Source of the DNA: Acidisoma cellulosilyticum | GTDB lineage: Bacteria > Pseudomonadota > Alphaproteobacteria > Acetobacterales > Acetobacteraceae | Reading direction: 5' to 3' | Length of the DNA: 64,000 nucleotides | Assembly (NCBI RefSeq): GCF_020621385.1 | Contig: NZ_JAESVA010000006.1 | Span: 62,001 to 126,000, forward strand | Shown here: in pieces, positions 25,096 to 34,114 of the stretch | Layout of the letters: each line of letters opens with the position of its first letter | Position numbering within the stretch: the first letter of the stretch is position 1 | The notes under the pieces: model-generated | The model's input: only the letters and a program-made list of their open reading frames with translations | What the model was told of the DNA's origin: nothing | Databases searched by the model: none | Program-made: the position numbers and the translations under genes

Positions 25096-25956
25096 TCAGG
25101 CCAGGTTTGAGGTCGGCAGCAAACGACGCTCCAAGACGCTGATAATCTCATCAGGCGCGGTCATATGCGGAAGATGGCCTTCGGCATCCAGCGTATCGAG
25201 CGTCGAGCCGTCGATCGACTTATTCAGCCAGGCCGCAACATCCTGCGGCACGGCAAGGTCACGCGCCGTCTGCAGGATATGGGTCTGCCGTTCCAGCCTG
25301 CGGGCAACGGCGCGCATATCCGACTGGAAGATCGTACGCGACGTCGCCAAAGCAATATCCGGCCGGATCTGGAACAAGGTCCGGCTGAATTCATCGATGG
25401 CCTTGTTGTCGGGCACACCGACGACGGCAGGCGCAAAACCCGCGCCCCAGGCCTGGAAATTGGTCGCCATACCGTCAAAGACGCCATCGAGGTCGGATTG
25501 CTCGAACCCGCCGTGATAGCCTTCGTCATTGAGATAGCGCGGCGAGGCGCCGATCATCACCAGCTTGGCGAAAGCATCCGGGTCAGCGACGGCCGCCGCC
25601 GCGCCGATCATGCCGCTGACCGAATGGCCGATATAGATGCAGCGCTCGATATTCTGGCTGGCGAGCAGACTGAGCAGATCGTCGGCGAAGCCGAAAAGCG
25701 TGCTATGCTGGCGAAAATCATAGGTCTTGGCGCCGTCCGGCCCGGCACCCGCCAGATCGTAGGAGATGACGCGGAAGCGGCTTTCAAGCCAGGGGCGAAT
25801 GGCTGACCAAGCCGTCTGGTCCGTCCCGAAGCCATGGGACAGGATTACGACCGGTGTCTCTGAACTTAAGGTCAAACCTGAAACTCCCGGGCCGCTTGTG
25901 CTTGCTAAATTTATGCCTTTCGCGGGCTGTTTGTGAAGAGTTTGCTCCCGGATCAC
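25096..25956 (-). CDS. RsbQ-like alpha/beta hydrolase
   Basis: 286 aa from a GTG start. Oxyanion-region motif LSHGFGTDQTAW, nucleophile Ser112 in GHSVSGMIG, and catalytic His in DAEGHLPHMTAPDEI. The HGFGxDQ and GHSVSGMIG combination is the signature of RsbQ and the related plant strigolactone/karrikin receptors. RsbQ supplies a hydrolysed small-molecule signal to the PAS domain of its partner. Here the partner candidate is the PAS-GGDEF protein encoded six bases downstream, so this pair would link a small-molecule signal to cyclic di-GMP (inference). The first 30 residues are longer than in RsbQ and may be a start artefact. Confidence 0.85.
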   Translation of the reverse strand: MIREQTLHKQPAKGINLASTSGPGVSGLTLSSETPVVILSHGFGTDQTAWSAIRPWLESRFRVISYDLAGAGPDGAKTYDFRQHSTLFGFADDLLSLLASQNIERCIYIGHSVSGMIGAAAAVADPDAFAKLVMIGASPRYLNDEGYHGGFEQSDLDGVFDGMATNFQAWGAGFAPAVVGVPDNKAIDEFSRTLFQIRPDIALATSRTIFQSDMRAVARRLERQTHILQTARDLAVPQDVAAWLNKSIDGSTLDTLDAEGHLPHMTAPDEIISVLERRLLPTSNLA

Positions 25957-26027
25957 GTCGACTTGCTAATAATCGGCTGATTTTAAGACTTTCTTTTTCG
26001 CTTTTTGAAGAGGGCTCCTCACGAAGG

Positions 26028-26045
26028 AACTAGGCATAACTAGGC
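26028..26045. repeat. Ten-base-period direct repeat AACTAGGC
   Basis: AACTAGGC occurs at 26028-26035 and again at 26038-26045, exactly one helical turn apart. It lies 72-90 bases upstream of the RsbQ-like gene in the gap before it. It could be a tandem binding site for the promoter of the hydrolase/cyclase operon; only two copies are present, so chance is possible. Confidence 0.3.
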
Positions 26046-26118
26046 CATTAGACCGAGTTTTTGCCTGCCATCCTGACCAGGACGCGCTCGCCAGACCGGC
26101 GATCATAAAGCCTGAAGC

Positions 26119-26874
26119 TCAGATACCCTGCCCGCCCGAGACTTCGATGCGCTGCGCATTGACCCAACGGTTATCCTCCGACAGCAGGCTTGCGATCATC
26201 GGGCCGATATCCTCCGGCAGACCAACGCGGCCGAGCGCCGTCATATCCGCGAAGAAGCTATTGAAGGCCGGGGTGTCGCGCACGGCGCCGCCGAAGAAAT
26301 CCGTCTCGATCGCGCCGGGGGCGACCGTATTGACGGCAATACCGCGTGCGCCGAGTTCTTTCGCCATATAGACGCTCAGCACCTCCACAGCGCCTTTGAC
26401 CGCCGCATAGGCCGCCCAGCCGGGCGCGGAAACGCGGGTGAGACCGGATGACAGGTTCACGATACGGCCGCCATCGGCGATCAGCGGCAGCAGCGCTTGG
26501 GTCAGGAAAAAGACGCCCTTGAAATGCACATCCACCAGGGCGTCGAACTGCGCTTCGGTCGTCTGCTCAATCAACGCATAATCGCCATGGCCGGCATTGT
26601 TCACCAGATGGTCGAATGTGCTGCGCCCCCAATTGTCTGTCAGCACGCTGCGCAGATGCGCGGCAAATGTCGGAAAGCTGGCGACGGTTCCGGTATCGAG
26701 CGGCAAGGCGATAGCCTTGCGGCCCATGGCTTCTATTGCCGCGACGGCGCTTTCCGCGTCTGCGTGCCGGCTTTGATAGGTGAGGATGACGTCGCTGTCC
26801 TGACGCGCGAGGCTGAGCGCCGTACTGCGGCCGAGCCCACGGCTGCCACCGGTAATGATCGCGATCTTGGTCAT
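26119..26874 (-). CDS. SDR-family oxidoreductase
   Basis: 251 aa classical short-chain dehydrogenase. TGGSRGLG at 8-15, NNAG at about 92, catalytic Ser in IVNLSSG, and YAAVK supplying Tyr and Lys, so the active site is intact, unlike the SDR at 228-1013. C-terminal VSGGQGI. Ribosome binding site AAGGA before the ATG. Divergent from an AraC-type gene with 134 bases between, its probable regulator. Substrate likely a carbonyl compound; quinone or aldehyde reductases of this type are often paired with such AraC regulators. Confidence 0.92.
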   Translation of the reverse strand: MTKIAIITGGSRGLGRSTALSLARQDSDVILTYQSRHADAESAVAAIEAMGRKAIALPLDTGTVASFPTFAAHLRSVLTDNWGRSTFDHLVNNAGHGDYALIEQTTEAQFDALVDVHFKGVFFLTQALLPLIADGGRIVNLSSGLTRVSAPGWAAYAAVKGAVEVLSVYMAKELGARGIAVNTVAPGAIETDFFGGAVRDTPAFNSFFADMTALGRVGLPEDIGPMIASLLSEDNRWVNAQRIEVSGGQGI

Positions 26875-27008
26875 GCTGTTTTTCCTTGCCTTCGGTCAGC
26901 ACGTCATAGCGACCGGCCCGGCCAGACGTCGTTGCCGAAACCTCGGACGATTTTGCCTATTCCTCTGATGTCCTATCCAAACCGAAGGAGGACAGGTTAG
27001 GATCAGGC

Positions 27009-27902
27009 ATGACCGAAACCCTTCTCGCCTCCGTCCGCCGGTATGTCGCGGCCCATGCCGATGCGGCCGGGGTGGCGCAAACGCCCATCGCGGGCGTCAC
27101 CACCATCCGCGCCACCGCACCCAGCGGGCTGGTCTATGCCATCTCCCGCCCGCTCGTCTGCCTCGTGCTGCAGGGTCGCAAGCAGGTAGCCATGGGTGCC
27201 AGAAGCTTCAGCTTTGCGGCCGGGGATTCGTTAATGATCACCGCAGACGTGCCGACCGTCAGCCAGATCACGCAAGCGAGCGAGACCGCGCCTTACCTCT
27301 CCCTGGTGCTTGATCTCGACCTTGCCGTCATCGCGGAACTGACGGTGCAGATGCGCACCGCACCGGCTGCAAGCGGTGCGCCCCTGCTGTCGGAACCGAC
27401 GGACAGCCAAGTGGCGGAAACCGCACTCAGGTTGATGCGCTTGCTCGATCGGCCGAGCGCCCTGCCCGTCCTGCACGCGCAATTGGTGCGGGAACTGCAT
27501 TACTGGCTGCTCTCGGGCCAGCATGGCGACGCCATCCGTCGCCTCGGCTGGCCGGAAGGCGCGGCCCAACGTGTGGGTCTGGCCGTGACGCTGCTGCGGG
27601 CCGAATTCGCGCATGTCATTCGGGTGGAGCGGCTGGCGGCAATCGCCGGTATGAGCGTCTCCACCTTCCACCACCATTTCCGCGCCGTCACCTCGCTCTC
27701 ACCGTTGCAATTCCAGAAGCAATTGCGGCTGATCGAGGCGCGGCGGCTGATGCTGTCGGAAGACCTTTCGGCCAGCTCAGCCGCTTTCGCCGTCGGCTAT
27801 GAAAGCGTCTCGCAGTTCAGCCGCGAATACGGCCGGATGTTCGGCCTGCCGCCAGCGCGCGATGCCGAGGCCTTGCGCAGCGACACCAGAGCGGCGGCTT
27901 GA
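27009..27902 (+). CDS. AraC-family transcriptional regulator
   Basis: 297 aa. N-terminal cupin-like sensor (AraC_N type: RPLVCLVLQGRKQVAMGARSFSFAAGDSLMITADVPTVSQI). Two C-terminal HTH motifs follow, the first in VERLAAIAGMSVSTFHHHFRAVTSLSPLQFQKQLRLIEARRLM and the second in ASSAAFAVGYESVSQFSREYGRMFG. AGGA six bases before the ATG supports the start. It resembles the YqhC-like group that responds to reactive aldehydes and controls a neighbouring oxidoreductase, here the divergent SDR. Confidence 0.92.
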   Translation: MTETLLASVRRYVAAHADAAGVAQTPIAGVTTIRATAPSGLVYAISRPLVCLVLQGRKQVAMGARSFSFAAGDSLMITADVPTVSQITQASETAPYLSLVLDLDLAVIAELTVQMRTAPAASGAPLLSEPTDSQVAETALRLMRLLDRPSALPVLHAQLVRELHYWLLSGQHGDAIRRLGWPEGAAQRVGLAVTLLRAEFAHVIRVERLAAIAGMSVSTFHHHFRAVTSLSPLQFQKQLRLIEARRLMLSEDLSASSAAFAVGYESVSQFSREYGRMFGLPPARDAEALRSDTRAAA

Positions 27903-27903
27903 A

Positions 27904-28674
27904 TTAGGGCTGCACCGCTGCTGCCTTCTCGATCACCGAGACCACAAGATCCGGATGCGACAGGAACACCGTGTGGCTGGAACCCGGAACGACCGTGACC
28001 TGGGCATGGGCGCGGTCATACATCCAGCGTTCCAGCTTTGGGTTAATAGTCTTATCCGCTGTCGGCAGGACAGCCCATGTCGGCTTCGTCTGCCAGGCGG
28101 CGGCCGTCACCGGTGTCTTGAAGGCCTCGACCGACAGGAAGACCTGGGAATGGGCCATGAAGTTCGCCACACTGGCCGGTGAATCGGCGGCGAAATCGGC
28201 CCGATATTTGGCCGGGTCGAGATAGAAATACTGGCCGTCCGGCGTCGTTTTCACGTCGTTATTGGGCGGCGGGAATTGCGGCATCGTTTCCAGCGTCGCC
28301 GTGCTCTCACCGGGTTTCGGCATCAGCGCCGCCAGATAGACCAGCGATTTCACCTTGGGGTCGATGCCGGCGCCGGTAATGACCTGCCCGCCCCAGCTAT
28401 GGGCGACGAGCACGACCGGCCCATCCGCCATGTCGATGACGCGCCTGGTGGCTGCGATATCGGCCTCAAGGCTGGTTTCAGGCTCCTGCACCACGCTGAC
28501 CTTGTAACCCTTGGCGACCAAGCGGTCATAGACTGGCTTCCAGCCGGAACCGTCGGCGAAAGCGCCATGAACAAGCACGATATTTTTGATCGGCGCGGCG
28601 ATCGCATGGGCGCCGGTGATGCCTGTCATCACCCCAATCGCGCCCGCCAACAACAAAGAACGAAAGCGTGTCAT
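27904..28674 (-). CDS. Exported alpha/beta hydrolase
   Basis: 256 aa from the ATG at 28674, preferred because AGGGAG lies seven bases upstream; an ATG six bases earlier is too close to it and longer versions run through the operator. Signal peptide SLLLAGAIGVMTGITGAHAIA predicts export. Hydrolase motifs: VHGAFADGSGW, nucleophile Ser in VAHSWGGQV, and His in PGSSHTVFLSHPD. This is the family often annotated as alpha/beta hydrolase of arylesterase or pheromone-shutdown type. Divergent from a TetR gene with a clear operator between them. Confidence 0.88.
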   Translation of the reverse strand: MTRFRSLLLAGAIGVMTGITGAHAIAAPIKNIVLVHGAFADGSGWKPVYDRLVAKGYKVSVVQEPETSLEADIAATRRVIDMADGPVVLVAHSWGGQVITGAGIDPKVKSLVYLAALMPKPGESTATLETMPQFPPPNNDVKTTPDGQYFYLDPAKYRADFAADSPASVANFMAHSQVFLSVEAFKTPVTAAAWQTKPTWAVLPTADKTINPKLERWMYDRAHAQVTVVPGSSHTVFLSHPDLVVSVIEKAAAVQP

Positions 28675-28709
28675 TGCCATTCTCCCTGGCGTGTTAACCC
28701 TCGAAAACT

Positions 28710-28731
28710 TGAATGGAGCATTCACTCCATT
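28710..28731. promoter_or_regulatory. TetR operator between hydrolase and TetR genes
   Basis: Two overlapping perfect inverted repeats: TGAATG-GAG-CATTCA (28710-28724) and AATGGAG-CATTCA-CTCCATT (28712-28731). The 161-base gap separates divergent hydrolase and TetR starts, and the site is 36 bases before the hydrolase start, where bound repressor would block its promoter. The TetR protein encoded at 28836 is the obvious ligand and probably represses both genes. Confidence 0.7.
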
Positions 28732-28835
28732 GATTGGAAAATGCGACCGCGCCCCAACATCGTCAAAACACAAGCGCGTGTTTGTGGGGAGCATGGGCCG
28801 AGCTATGCTGGGACAGAGATGACCGACCGCTTCCC

Positions 28836-29465
28836 ATGGTGACATTGCCGCCTGACGGCGAAACGCCCGCCCGCAAGCTCGGCGGCAAGCCGCGCAGGCT
28901 GAACCGCGTCCGCGCGCTCGATCAGGCCATGAAGCTGTTCTGGGAACAGGGTTACGAAGGCACGTCCTTCAAAGACCTCATCGCCAAACTGAAGGTCAGC
29001 CCCTCCAGCTTCTATTTCGCCTTCGGCAGCAAGGAAGCGCTGTATCGGGAGGTGGTGGATTGCTATGCCGCCGGCCCGGCGGCCTTCTTTGCCGAAGTCA
29101 TCGAGGCGAGGATGGACGCCCGCAGCGCCTTCGTGGCGCTGATGGAGGGTCATGCCACGCTCTTCACGATGGAGGATTGCCCGGCGGGCTGCCTGGTCTC
29201 CTTCGCTTTCGCTCATGCCCCACCGGAACTGGCATCCCTGCGGGACCTCGCGCGCGGCATCCGGCACTGGGCCGAAAACGCGATGGCTGACCGGCTCAGG
29301 CGCGGTGTGGCCGAAGGCGATCTGCCCTCAGATATCGATGCCGCCGGGCTCGCGGCATTCTTCGAGGCTGTTATTCGCGGCATGGCGATCAAGGCGACGG
29401 ACGGCGCCACGCGCGACAGCCTGTTTGAGACCGGGCGCCTCGCGATGCAGGCCTGGCCGCGCTAG
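28836..29465 (+). CDS. TetR-family transcriptional regulator
   Basis: 209 aa from the ATG at 28836; an in-frame ATG at 28734 would add 34 residues that overlap the operator region and look non-coding. HTH: ALDQAMKLFWEQGYEGTSFKDLIAKLKVSPSSFYFAFGSKEALYREVV, the typical TetR DNA-binding domain of the AcuR/YdeS-like type. The ligand-binding part includes EDCPAGCLVSFAFA, close to the GCL motif common in regulators of redox-stress genes. Likely represses the divergent hydrolase through the 28710-28731 operator. Confidence 0.9.
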   Translation: MVTLPPDGETPARKLGGKPRRLNRVRALDQAMKLFWEQGYEGTSFKDLIAKLKVSPSSFYFAFGSKEALYREVVDCYAAGPAAFFAEVIEARMDARSAFVALMEGHATLFTMEDCPAGCLVSFAFAHAPPELASLRDLARGIRHWAENAMADRLRRGVAEGDLPSDIDAAGLAAFFEAVIRGMAIKATDGATRDSLFETGRLAMQAWPR

Positions 29466-29490
29466 ATTAATTTTTTTGTGAGCATCTTCG

Positions 29491-29518
29491 CACAGTCAGA
29501 TGATTCCATCTGACTGTG
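29491..29518. terminator. Perfect 12-bp hairpin between convergent genes
   Basis: CACAGTCAGATG (29491-29502), loop ATTC, CATCTGACTGTG (29507-29518). It sits 25 bases after the TetR stop and 8 bases from the stop of the sugar permease gene on the other strand, so it can serve both. A T-run lies before rather than after the stem on the plus strand, so it is not a textbook intrinsic terminator. Confidence 0.6.
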
Positions 29519-29525
29519 ATCTGCT

Positions 29526-30557
29526 CTAGCCCTCGGCCGCTATCGCCGTCGCCTTCATCCGTTGCGCATAGACATTGATGACCAGGGCCGCGAGCAGGAT
29601 CAGTCCACGGATGAGGATTTTCAGGAAACTGTCGATATTGACGTGATCCAATCCGTTATTGAGCACGCCGAGCACGAACAACCCGATGATGGTATTGCCG
29701 ATACCGCCCTGCCCGCCGAACAGGCTGGTGCCGCCGACCACCACGGCCGAAATGGAATCGAGCAGATAGGTATCGAATTCATTCTGCTGCGCAGAGCCGA
29801 AATAGGCGACGCCCAACATACCCGCCAGACCGGCGCAGACGGCGGAAATCACCATCACGGCGGAAATGATCAGCTTCACATTGACGCCGGAATATTCGGC
29901 GGCCTCGCGGTTGCCGCCGACCATGTACACGTAGCGGCCGAAACGCGTATAGGTCAGCACCACATGCGCGACAGCGAGGGTGATCGCCAGCACGATCACG
30001 ATCCAAGGCACGGGACCCAGAGATTTGCTGCCCAGTGTCAACGCCAGATCAGGCACCGCATAGGCAATCTGCCCGCGCACCAGCATGGCGCAGATGCCCG
30101 CGCCGATCTGCAACATCGCCAGCGTCATGATGAAAGACGGAATGCCGACGCGCGTAATGCCGATCGCGTTCACCAGGCCAAGGCCGACGGCCGCCGCCAA
30201 TGCGATCACGATCGCAGCCCAGCCCGGTAGCGCGATATTGGCGATATTGACGCTCGCATCCTGCAGCGTGAAGAAAGCCGCGATAATGCCGATAGCATTC
30301 GCGATAGCCGCGACGCTGAGGTCGATCTCCGCACAGAGAATGACGAAGGTCAGGCCGACCGCGATGATACCAGTGACCGATATCTGCGTCAGGATGTTCC
30401 AGAAATTGGCGACGCTGACGAAGGACGGGCTGGCGAGGGCAAAGAAAACGACGAGAAATATCAATGTCACGAAGGGCGCGATATTGCGCAGCCGCGCCCG
30501 CACCCAGGCAAGCGGCGTGACGCCCCTTCCGCCTGCTCCACGCATCACCTCGGCCAT
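29526..30557 (-). CDS. Ribose-type ABC transporter permease (RbsC-like)
   Basis: 343 aa, about ten membrane segments. Typical branched/ribose permease sequence: FWNILTQISVTGIIAVGLTFVILCAEIDLSVA, NREAAEYSGVNV, and GGTSLFGGQGGIGNTIIGLFVLGVLNNGLDH near the C-terminus. It forms the channel of a sugar importer with the ATPase gene 15 bases upstream and the binding protein before that. Ends convergently against a TetR gene at a hairpin. Confidence 0.92.
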   Translation of the reverse strand: MAEVMRGAGGRGVTPLAWVRARLRNIAPFVTLIFLVVFFALASPSFVSVANFWNILTQISVTGIIAVGLTFVILCAEIDLSVAAIANAIGIIAAFFTLQDASVNIANIALPGWAAIVIALAAAVGLGLVNAIGITRVGIPSFIMTLAMLQIGAGICAMLVRGQIAYAVPDLALTLGSKSLGPVPWIVIVLAITLAVAHVVLTYTRFGRYVYMVGGNREAAEYSGVNVKLIISAVMVISAVCAGLAGMLGVAYFGSAQQNEFDTYLLDSISAVVVGGTSLFGGQGGIGNTIIGLFVLGVLNNGLDHVNIDSFLKILIRGLILLAALVINVYAQRMKATAIAAEG

Positions 30558-30572
30558 GGTCTGATCGTTCCT

Positions 30573-32063
30573 TTAGGCGGCCGCCAAAAGGCGGTCCTTG
30601 CTGATGGCCTCACCCGCGAATTCATGCACGACGCGGCCCTTTTTCATGACCAGGATACGGTCGGCCATCGACAGCACCGTTTCCGGCTCGGTCGAGACGA
30701 CAAGAATGCCGATCCCCTGCGCCTTCAACCCGCGCACGATATGGACGACATCCTCCTTGGCGCCGACATCCATGCCGCGCGTCGGCTCGCTCAACATCAG
30801 CACGCGCGGCAGATGGGTCAGCCAGCGGGCGAGGGCCACCTTCTGCTGATTGCCGCCCGACAGCGCGCCCAGCGGCCGGTCCGTGACCGGCGGCCTTATA
30901 TGCAGGCTGGCGATATGGTTTTGGGCAATGCCGCGCTCCGCCGTCGGATGCAGCAGCAGGCGGCCGATGCGCTGCAGGATACTGATCGTCATATTCTTGA
31001 AGACCGGCTCTTCCGCGAACAGCATGCTGCGCCGGCTTTCCGGCACGAAGGCCAGACCCGCCGCGCGGGCCTTCGCCGTGCTGCTGAGCTTCACCAGCCG
31101 GCCATCGACGCTGACCCGACCGCGCTTCAGCGGTTGCTTGCCGAACAGGCTGCGCGCCAGATCCAACTGACCGGAGCCGAGATAGCCGTAGATGCCAAGC
31201 ACCTCCCCCGCTCGCACGTCGAAGGAAACATCGTGGAAAGCCGCGTCAAGGCTCAGCGCTTCCGCGTGCAGAATGACCGCCGCATCCGGCTTGCTGTCGA
31301 GATACAGCGCATTGGTATAGCTCTCTTCCAGCTCGCCATGGGTATGGCCGATCATCTGGTGGATCAGCCAAGACTTGTCGATCTCCGCCGTATCGGCATC
31401 TGCCACCTTGCCGCCGTTGCGAAAGACCGTGACGCGGTCGCAGATATCCAGAACATCGTCGAGGAAGTGGGAGATGAAGATCAGGCTGCGCCCTTCTTCC
31501 CGCAACCGGCGCAGCACCGCGAACAGGCGCTGCGTTTCCGGCGGTGACAAAGCCGAGGTCGGCTCGTCCAGGATGATGATGCGCGCGCCGGAAAACAACA
31601 CGCGGGCAAGTTCCACCAATTGCTGCGTGCCGAGCGAGATCGACCCCATGCTGGCGCGGGGATCGACATCGATCCCCAGCCCGTCCAGCAACAGGCGGGC
31701 GCCGCTGATCATCGCCGGCCAATCGACGAGACCGAAGCGGTTCAGCGGCTGCACGCCGAGAAAGACATTCTCGGCAATGGTGAGAGTGCGGACGGCCGAC
31801 AATTCCTGATGCACCATGCCGATGCCCGCCGCCAGCGCATCGGCGGGCGAGGCGAATTGCACGGGCCTACCGTCCAACTCCATCACACCACCGTAGCTGG
31901 TATGAACCCCGGCGATGATCTTCATGAGGGTGGACTTGCCGGCGCCATTCTCGCCGACAAGCCCGTGAATCTCCCCGGAACCCAGGGTGAAATCGATCTC
32001 CCGCAACGCAATCGCGCCGCCAAAAGCCTTTGAAACGCCACGCAATTGCAGAAGGGGTGACAT
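30573..32063 (-). CDS. Ribose-type sugar ABC transporter ATP-binding protein (RbsA-like)
   Basis: 496 aa with two tandem ABC domains, as in RbsA/MglA. First half: Walker A GENGAGKSTLMKI, Walker B IIILDEPTSAL. The second half has the usual non-canonical Walker A (GYLGSGQLDLARSLFG) and a signature LSGGNQQKVALARWL. Only the first nucleotide site is expected to be a normal one, as in the family. It energises the permease at 29526-30557. Confidence 0.93.
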   Translation of the reverse strand: MSPLLQLRGVSKAFGGAIALREIDFTLGSGEIHGLVGENGAGKSTLMKIIAGVHTSYGGVMELDGRPVQFASPADALAAGIGMVHQELSAVRTLTIAENVFLGVQPLNRFGLVDWPAMISGARLLLDGLGIDVDPRASMGSISLGTQQLVELARVLFSGARIIILDEPTSALSPPETQRLFAVLRRLREEGRSLIFISHFLDDVLDICDRVTVFRNGGKVADADTAEIDKSWLIHQMIGHTHGELEESYTNALYLDSKPDAAVILHAEALSLDAAFHDVSFDVRAGEVLGIYGYLGSGQLDLARSLFGKQPLKRGRVSVDGRLVKLSSTAKARAAGLAFVPESRRSMLFAEEPVFKNMTISILQRIGRLLLHPTAERGIAQNHIASLHIRPPVTDRPLGALSGGNQQKVALARWLTHLPRVLMLSEPTRGMDVGAKEDVVHIVRGLKAQGIGILVVSTEPETVLSMADRILVMKKGRVVHEFAGEAISKDRLLAAA

Positions 32064-32076
32064 GGGCTGTGCTGCC

Positions 32077-33105
32077 TTAGATCAGGAACTGATCCTCCAT
32101 CCACATCAGGCCCGGCGCATTGGCGCGGGTCACGACAGGGCCGTCCGCGATGATGTTCTTGGGAATGCCGCCCGGCCCGGTCTTCTGACCGTCGATCACC
32201 GCTGCCACGCCGGCGATGATGGCGCCGCCATGAATGCGGCAGGACGGGTTGCGCACGGTCGCTGTCATGCGTCCGTCTTCCACCGCGGCCAGCGCCGGCG
32301 GCATCGCATCGCAACCGCCGATTTTGATACCGGTGCGGTTATGCGCCTTCATGACGTTATAGGCGGCAAGGGCCATATCATCATTATGGAAATAGGCAGC
32401 GTCGATCTTGGGATATTTGGTCAGCAGCGTTTCCCAGATACGCGCGACCTTGGTCACGTCCCAGTCTCCGGGCTGCGTGTCCAGCACCTGGATGTTCGGG
32501 TATTTCTTGATGATGGACTCAAAACCGCGCGCCCGTCCCTGCGCGCCGGTATGGCCCAAAGCCCCCTGCGTCATGACGATATTGCCTTCGCCATTGATGG
32601 CATTGACCAGCGCCTGGGTGACGGACGAGCCCATGAATTCATTGTCGGGCGCGATGAAGGTATGGACATCGATCGTCGACAGCGGGGCGATCAGCGTATC
32701 CATGTCGATGACGGGTATCCCGGCATCGATCATGCGGTTCACCGGCGTCGTCAGCGTGCCGATGCCGAAGGCCTGCATCGCCACGAAATCCCATTTTTCG
32801 GAGGCCATATTATCGATCGCTGCGCGCTGCTTCGGCGCCGAAAGCTCCCCGTCGAACCAGGTGACCTCGACATTGAAGAGCTTGCCCCAATATTCGGCCG
32901 CGCGCTTGCCCTGGGCACACCAGGTCGCCTGCAGGCCGGCATTCGAGAAGGCGGCTTTCAGGGGCTTGCCTGACCGGCCTGCGGCTTCCGCCAAGGCCGG
33001 CGTTGGCTGAAATCCGACGGCCGCCATGGCGGCGCCGGCGGATAATCCGGCGAGTTGCAGAAAGCGACGGCGTGCGGATCCCTGCTCGATGCAGTCATCG
33101 GTCAT
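32077..33105 (-). CDS. Sugar ABC transporter substrate-binding protein, Tat-type signal
   Basis: 342 aa. The N-terminus ARRRFLQLAGLSAGAAMAAVG is a twin-arginine signal. The mature part is a periplasmic binding protein of the ribose/LacI type (KAAFSNAGLQATWCAQGKRAAEYWG, IDNMASEKWDFVAMQAFG, AAYFHNDDMALAAYNVMKAH). First gene of the operon, with AAGGA before its ATG and spacings of 13 and 15 bases to the next two genes. Ligand probably a sugar or polyol; not determinable here. The 418-base upstream gap carries its promoter. Confidence 0.92.
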   Translation of the reverse strand: MTDDCIEQGSARRRFLQLAGLSAGAAMAAVGFQPTPALAEAAGRSGKPLKAAFSNAGLQATWCAQGKRAAEYWGKLFNVEVTWFDGELSAPKQRAAIDNMASEKWDFVAMQAFGIGTLTTPVNRMIDAGIPVIDMDTLIAPLSTIDVHTFIAPDNEFMGSSVTQALVNAINGEGNIVMTQGALGHTGAQGRARGFESIIKKYPNIQVLDTQPGDWDVTKVARIWETLLTKYPKIDAAYFHNDDMALAAYNVMKAHNRTGIKIGGCDAMPPALAAVEDGRMTATVRNPSCRIHGGAIIAGVAAVIDGQKTGPGGIPKNIIADGPVVTRANAPGLMWMEDQFLI

Positions 33106-33523
33106 GGTCGTTTCCTTTTTTGCCGGTGCCTTGAGCTTGGCCCGTGCTTGTTGGCCGCTGCCGGTCGCTCTGCGCGATCCGGCCAGAGGCAGAAATCACT
33201 CTATTATCGACATGCTAACCTTATTTTTTGTTGCAAAACAATCAGCCTCGCACAAGAAAAATTCTGATTTTATTGAGACCGTTATTTATGCGCAATTGTC
33301 TTTGGCCGAGAATTTTTTCGTGATCGCCGCGGCGCCAGCATTCCTGACGACACCGGGTCGATCCGCGCAGCCAGTGCGCGGACCCGTTCCACAGATCTAC
33401 CTGTCGAAGCGGATTCTCCCGAATGTCGGCCTTGTGATGACCCGGTCCTTGCCGGCAGGTCTTTTGCAAGCAGCCGGCGACTGTTAGAAAGAAGCTGCGG
33501 TTTAACAAACAACCAAACGGATA
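33106..33523. other. 418-base intergenic promoter region between divergent transport genes
   Basis: Separates the sugar ABC operon (minus strand) from the chromate transporter pair (plus strand). The part from about 33200 to 33300 is strikingly AT-rich for this genome and includes the near-palindrome TTGTTGCAAAACAA at about 33228-33241, which could be an operator for a LacI or similar regulator. No gene or RNA recognised. Confidence 0.4.
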
Positions 33524-34114
33524 ATGCTTTTGATGGAGGAGCCTGCGCATCAGTTTGTTACAATAAAGCCCTCAGCACTTCAGATCGGCCTGATTTTTTC
33601 TCGCATCGGGTTGACGAGTTTCGGCGGTGGGCTCAGCGGTTGGCTTCTTCGGGAATTCGTGCAATCCCGCGCCTGGTTGACGGAGGAAGAATTCCTTAAC
33701 GGCCTGTCGCTTGCGCAGTCACTGCCCGGCGTCAATGTCACGAATATGGCAATCTGGATCGGCTACCGGCTTGCCGGCACAAAAGGCGCGATCGCTGGGC
33801 TGATCGGCATCATTCTACCGCCGGCGGTCGTACTCATAGCCATCGCGATTGCCTTCGCATCGGTCGATCGCTATCGCATCGCGCATCAATTGCTGGATGG
33901 CGCGGCAGCGGCGGCGGTCGGCCTGTCGCTCTCCATGGGCATTACCGCCGCCCGCCGTGTGCCAAGGCGCATTTTCCCGGCGGTCGCCATGGCCACGACC
34001 TTTGCGGCCGTCGCCGTGATGCACTGGTCCTTGCCCTGGGTCGTCGTCATCGGCGGCACGACGAGCATTGCCGTGTCGTATTATCAACTGTCCCGAAGCC
34101 GAACCGATGCCTAA
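33524..34114 (+). CDS. Chromate transporter family protein, first half
   Basis: 196 aa, the length of one CHR domain. Signature GLTSFGGGLSGWLLREFVQSRAWLTEEEFLNGLSLAQSLPGVNVTNMAIWIGYRLAG near the N-terminus, followed by about five membrane helices. This is the N-terminal type half of a two-protein (short-chain) chromate/anion exporter. A second ATG at 33533 could be the real start. Overlaps the next gene, the C-terminal type half, by eight bases. Confidence 0.87.
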   Translation: MLLMEEPAHQFVTIKPSALQIGLIFSRIGLTSFGGGLSGWLLREFVQSRAWLTEEEFLNGLSLAQSLPGVNVTNMAIWIGYRLAGTKGAIAGLIGIILPPAVVLIAIAIAFASVDRYRIAHQLLDGAAAAAVGLSLSMGITAARRVPRRIFPAVAMATTFAAVAVMHWSLPWVVVIGGTTSIAVSYYQLSRSRTDA

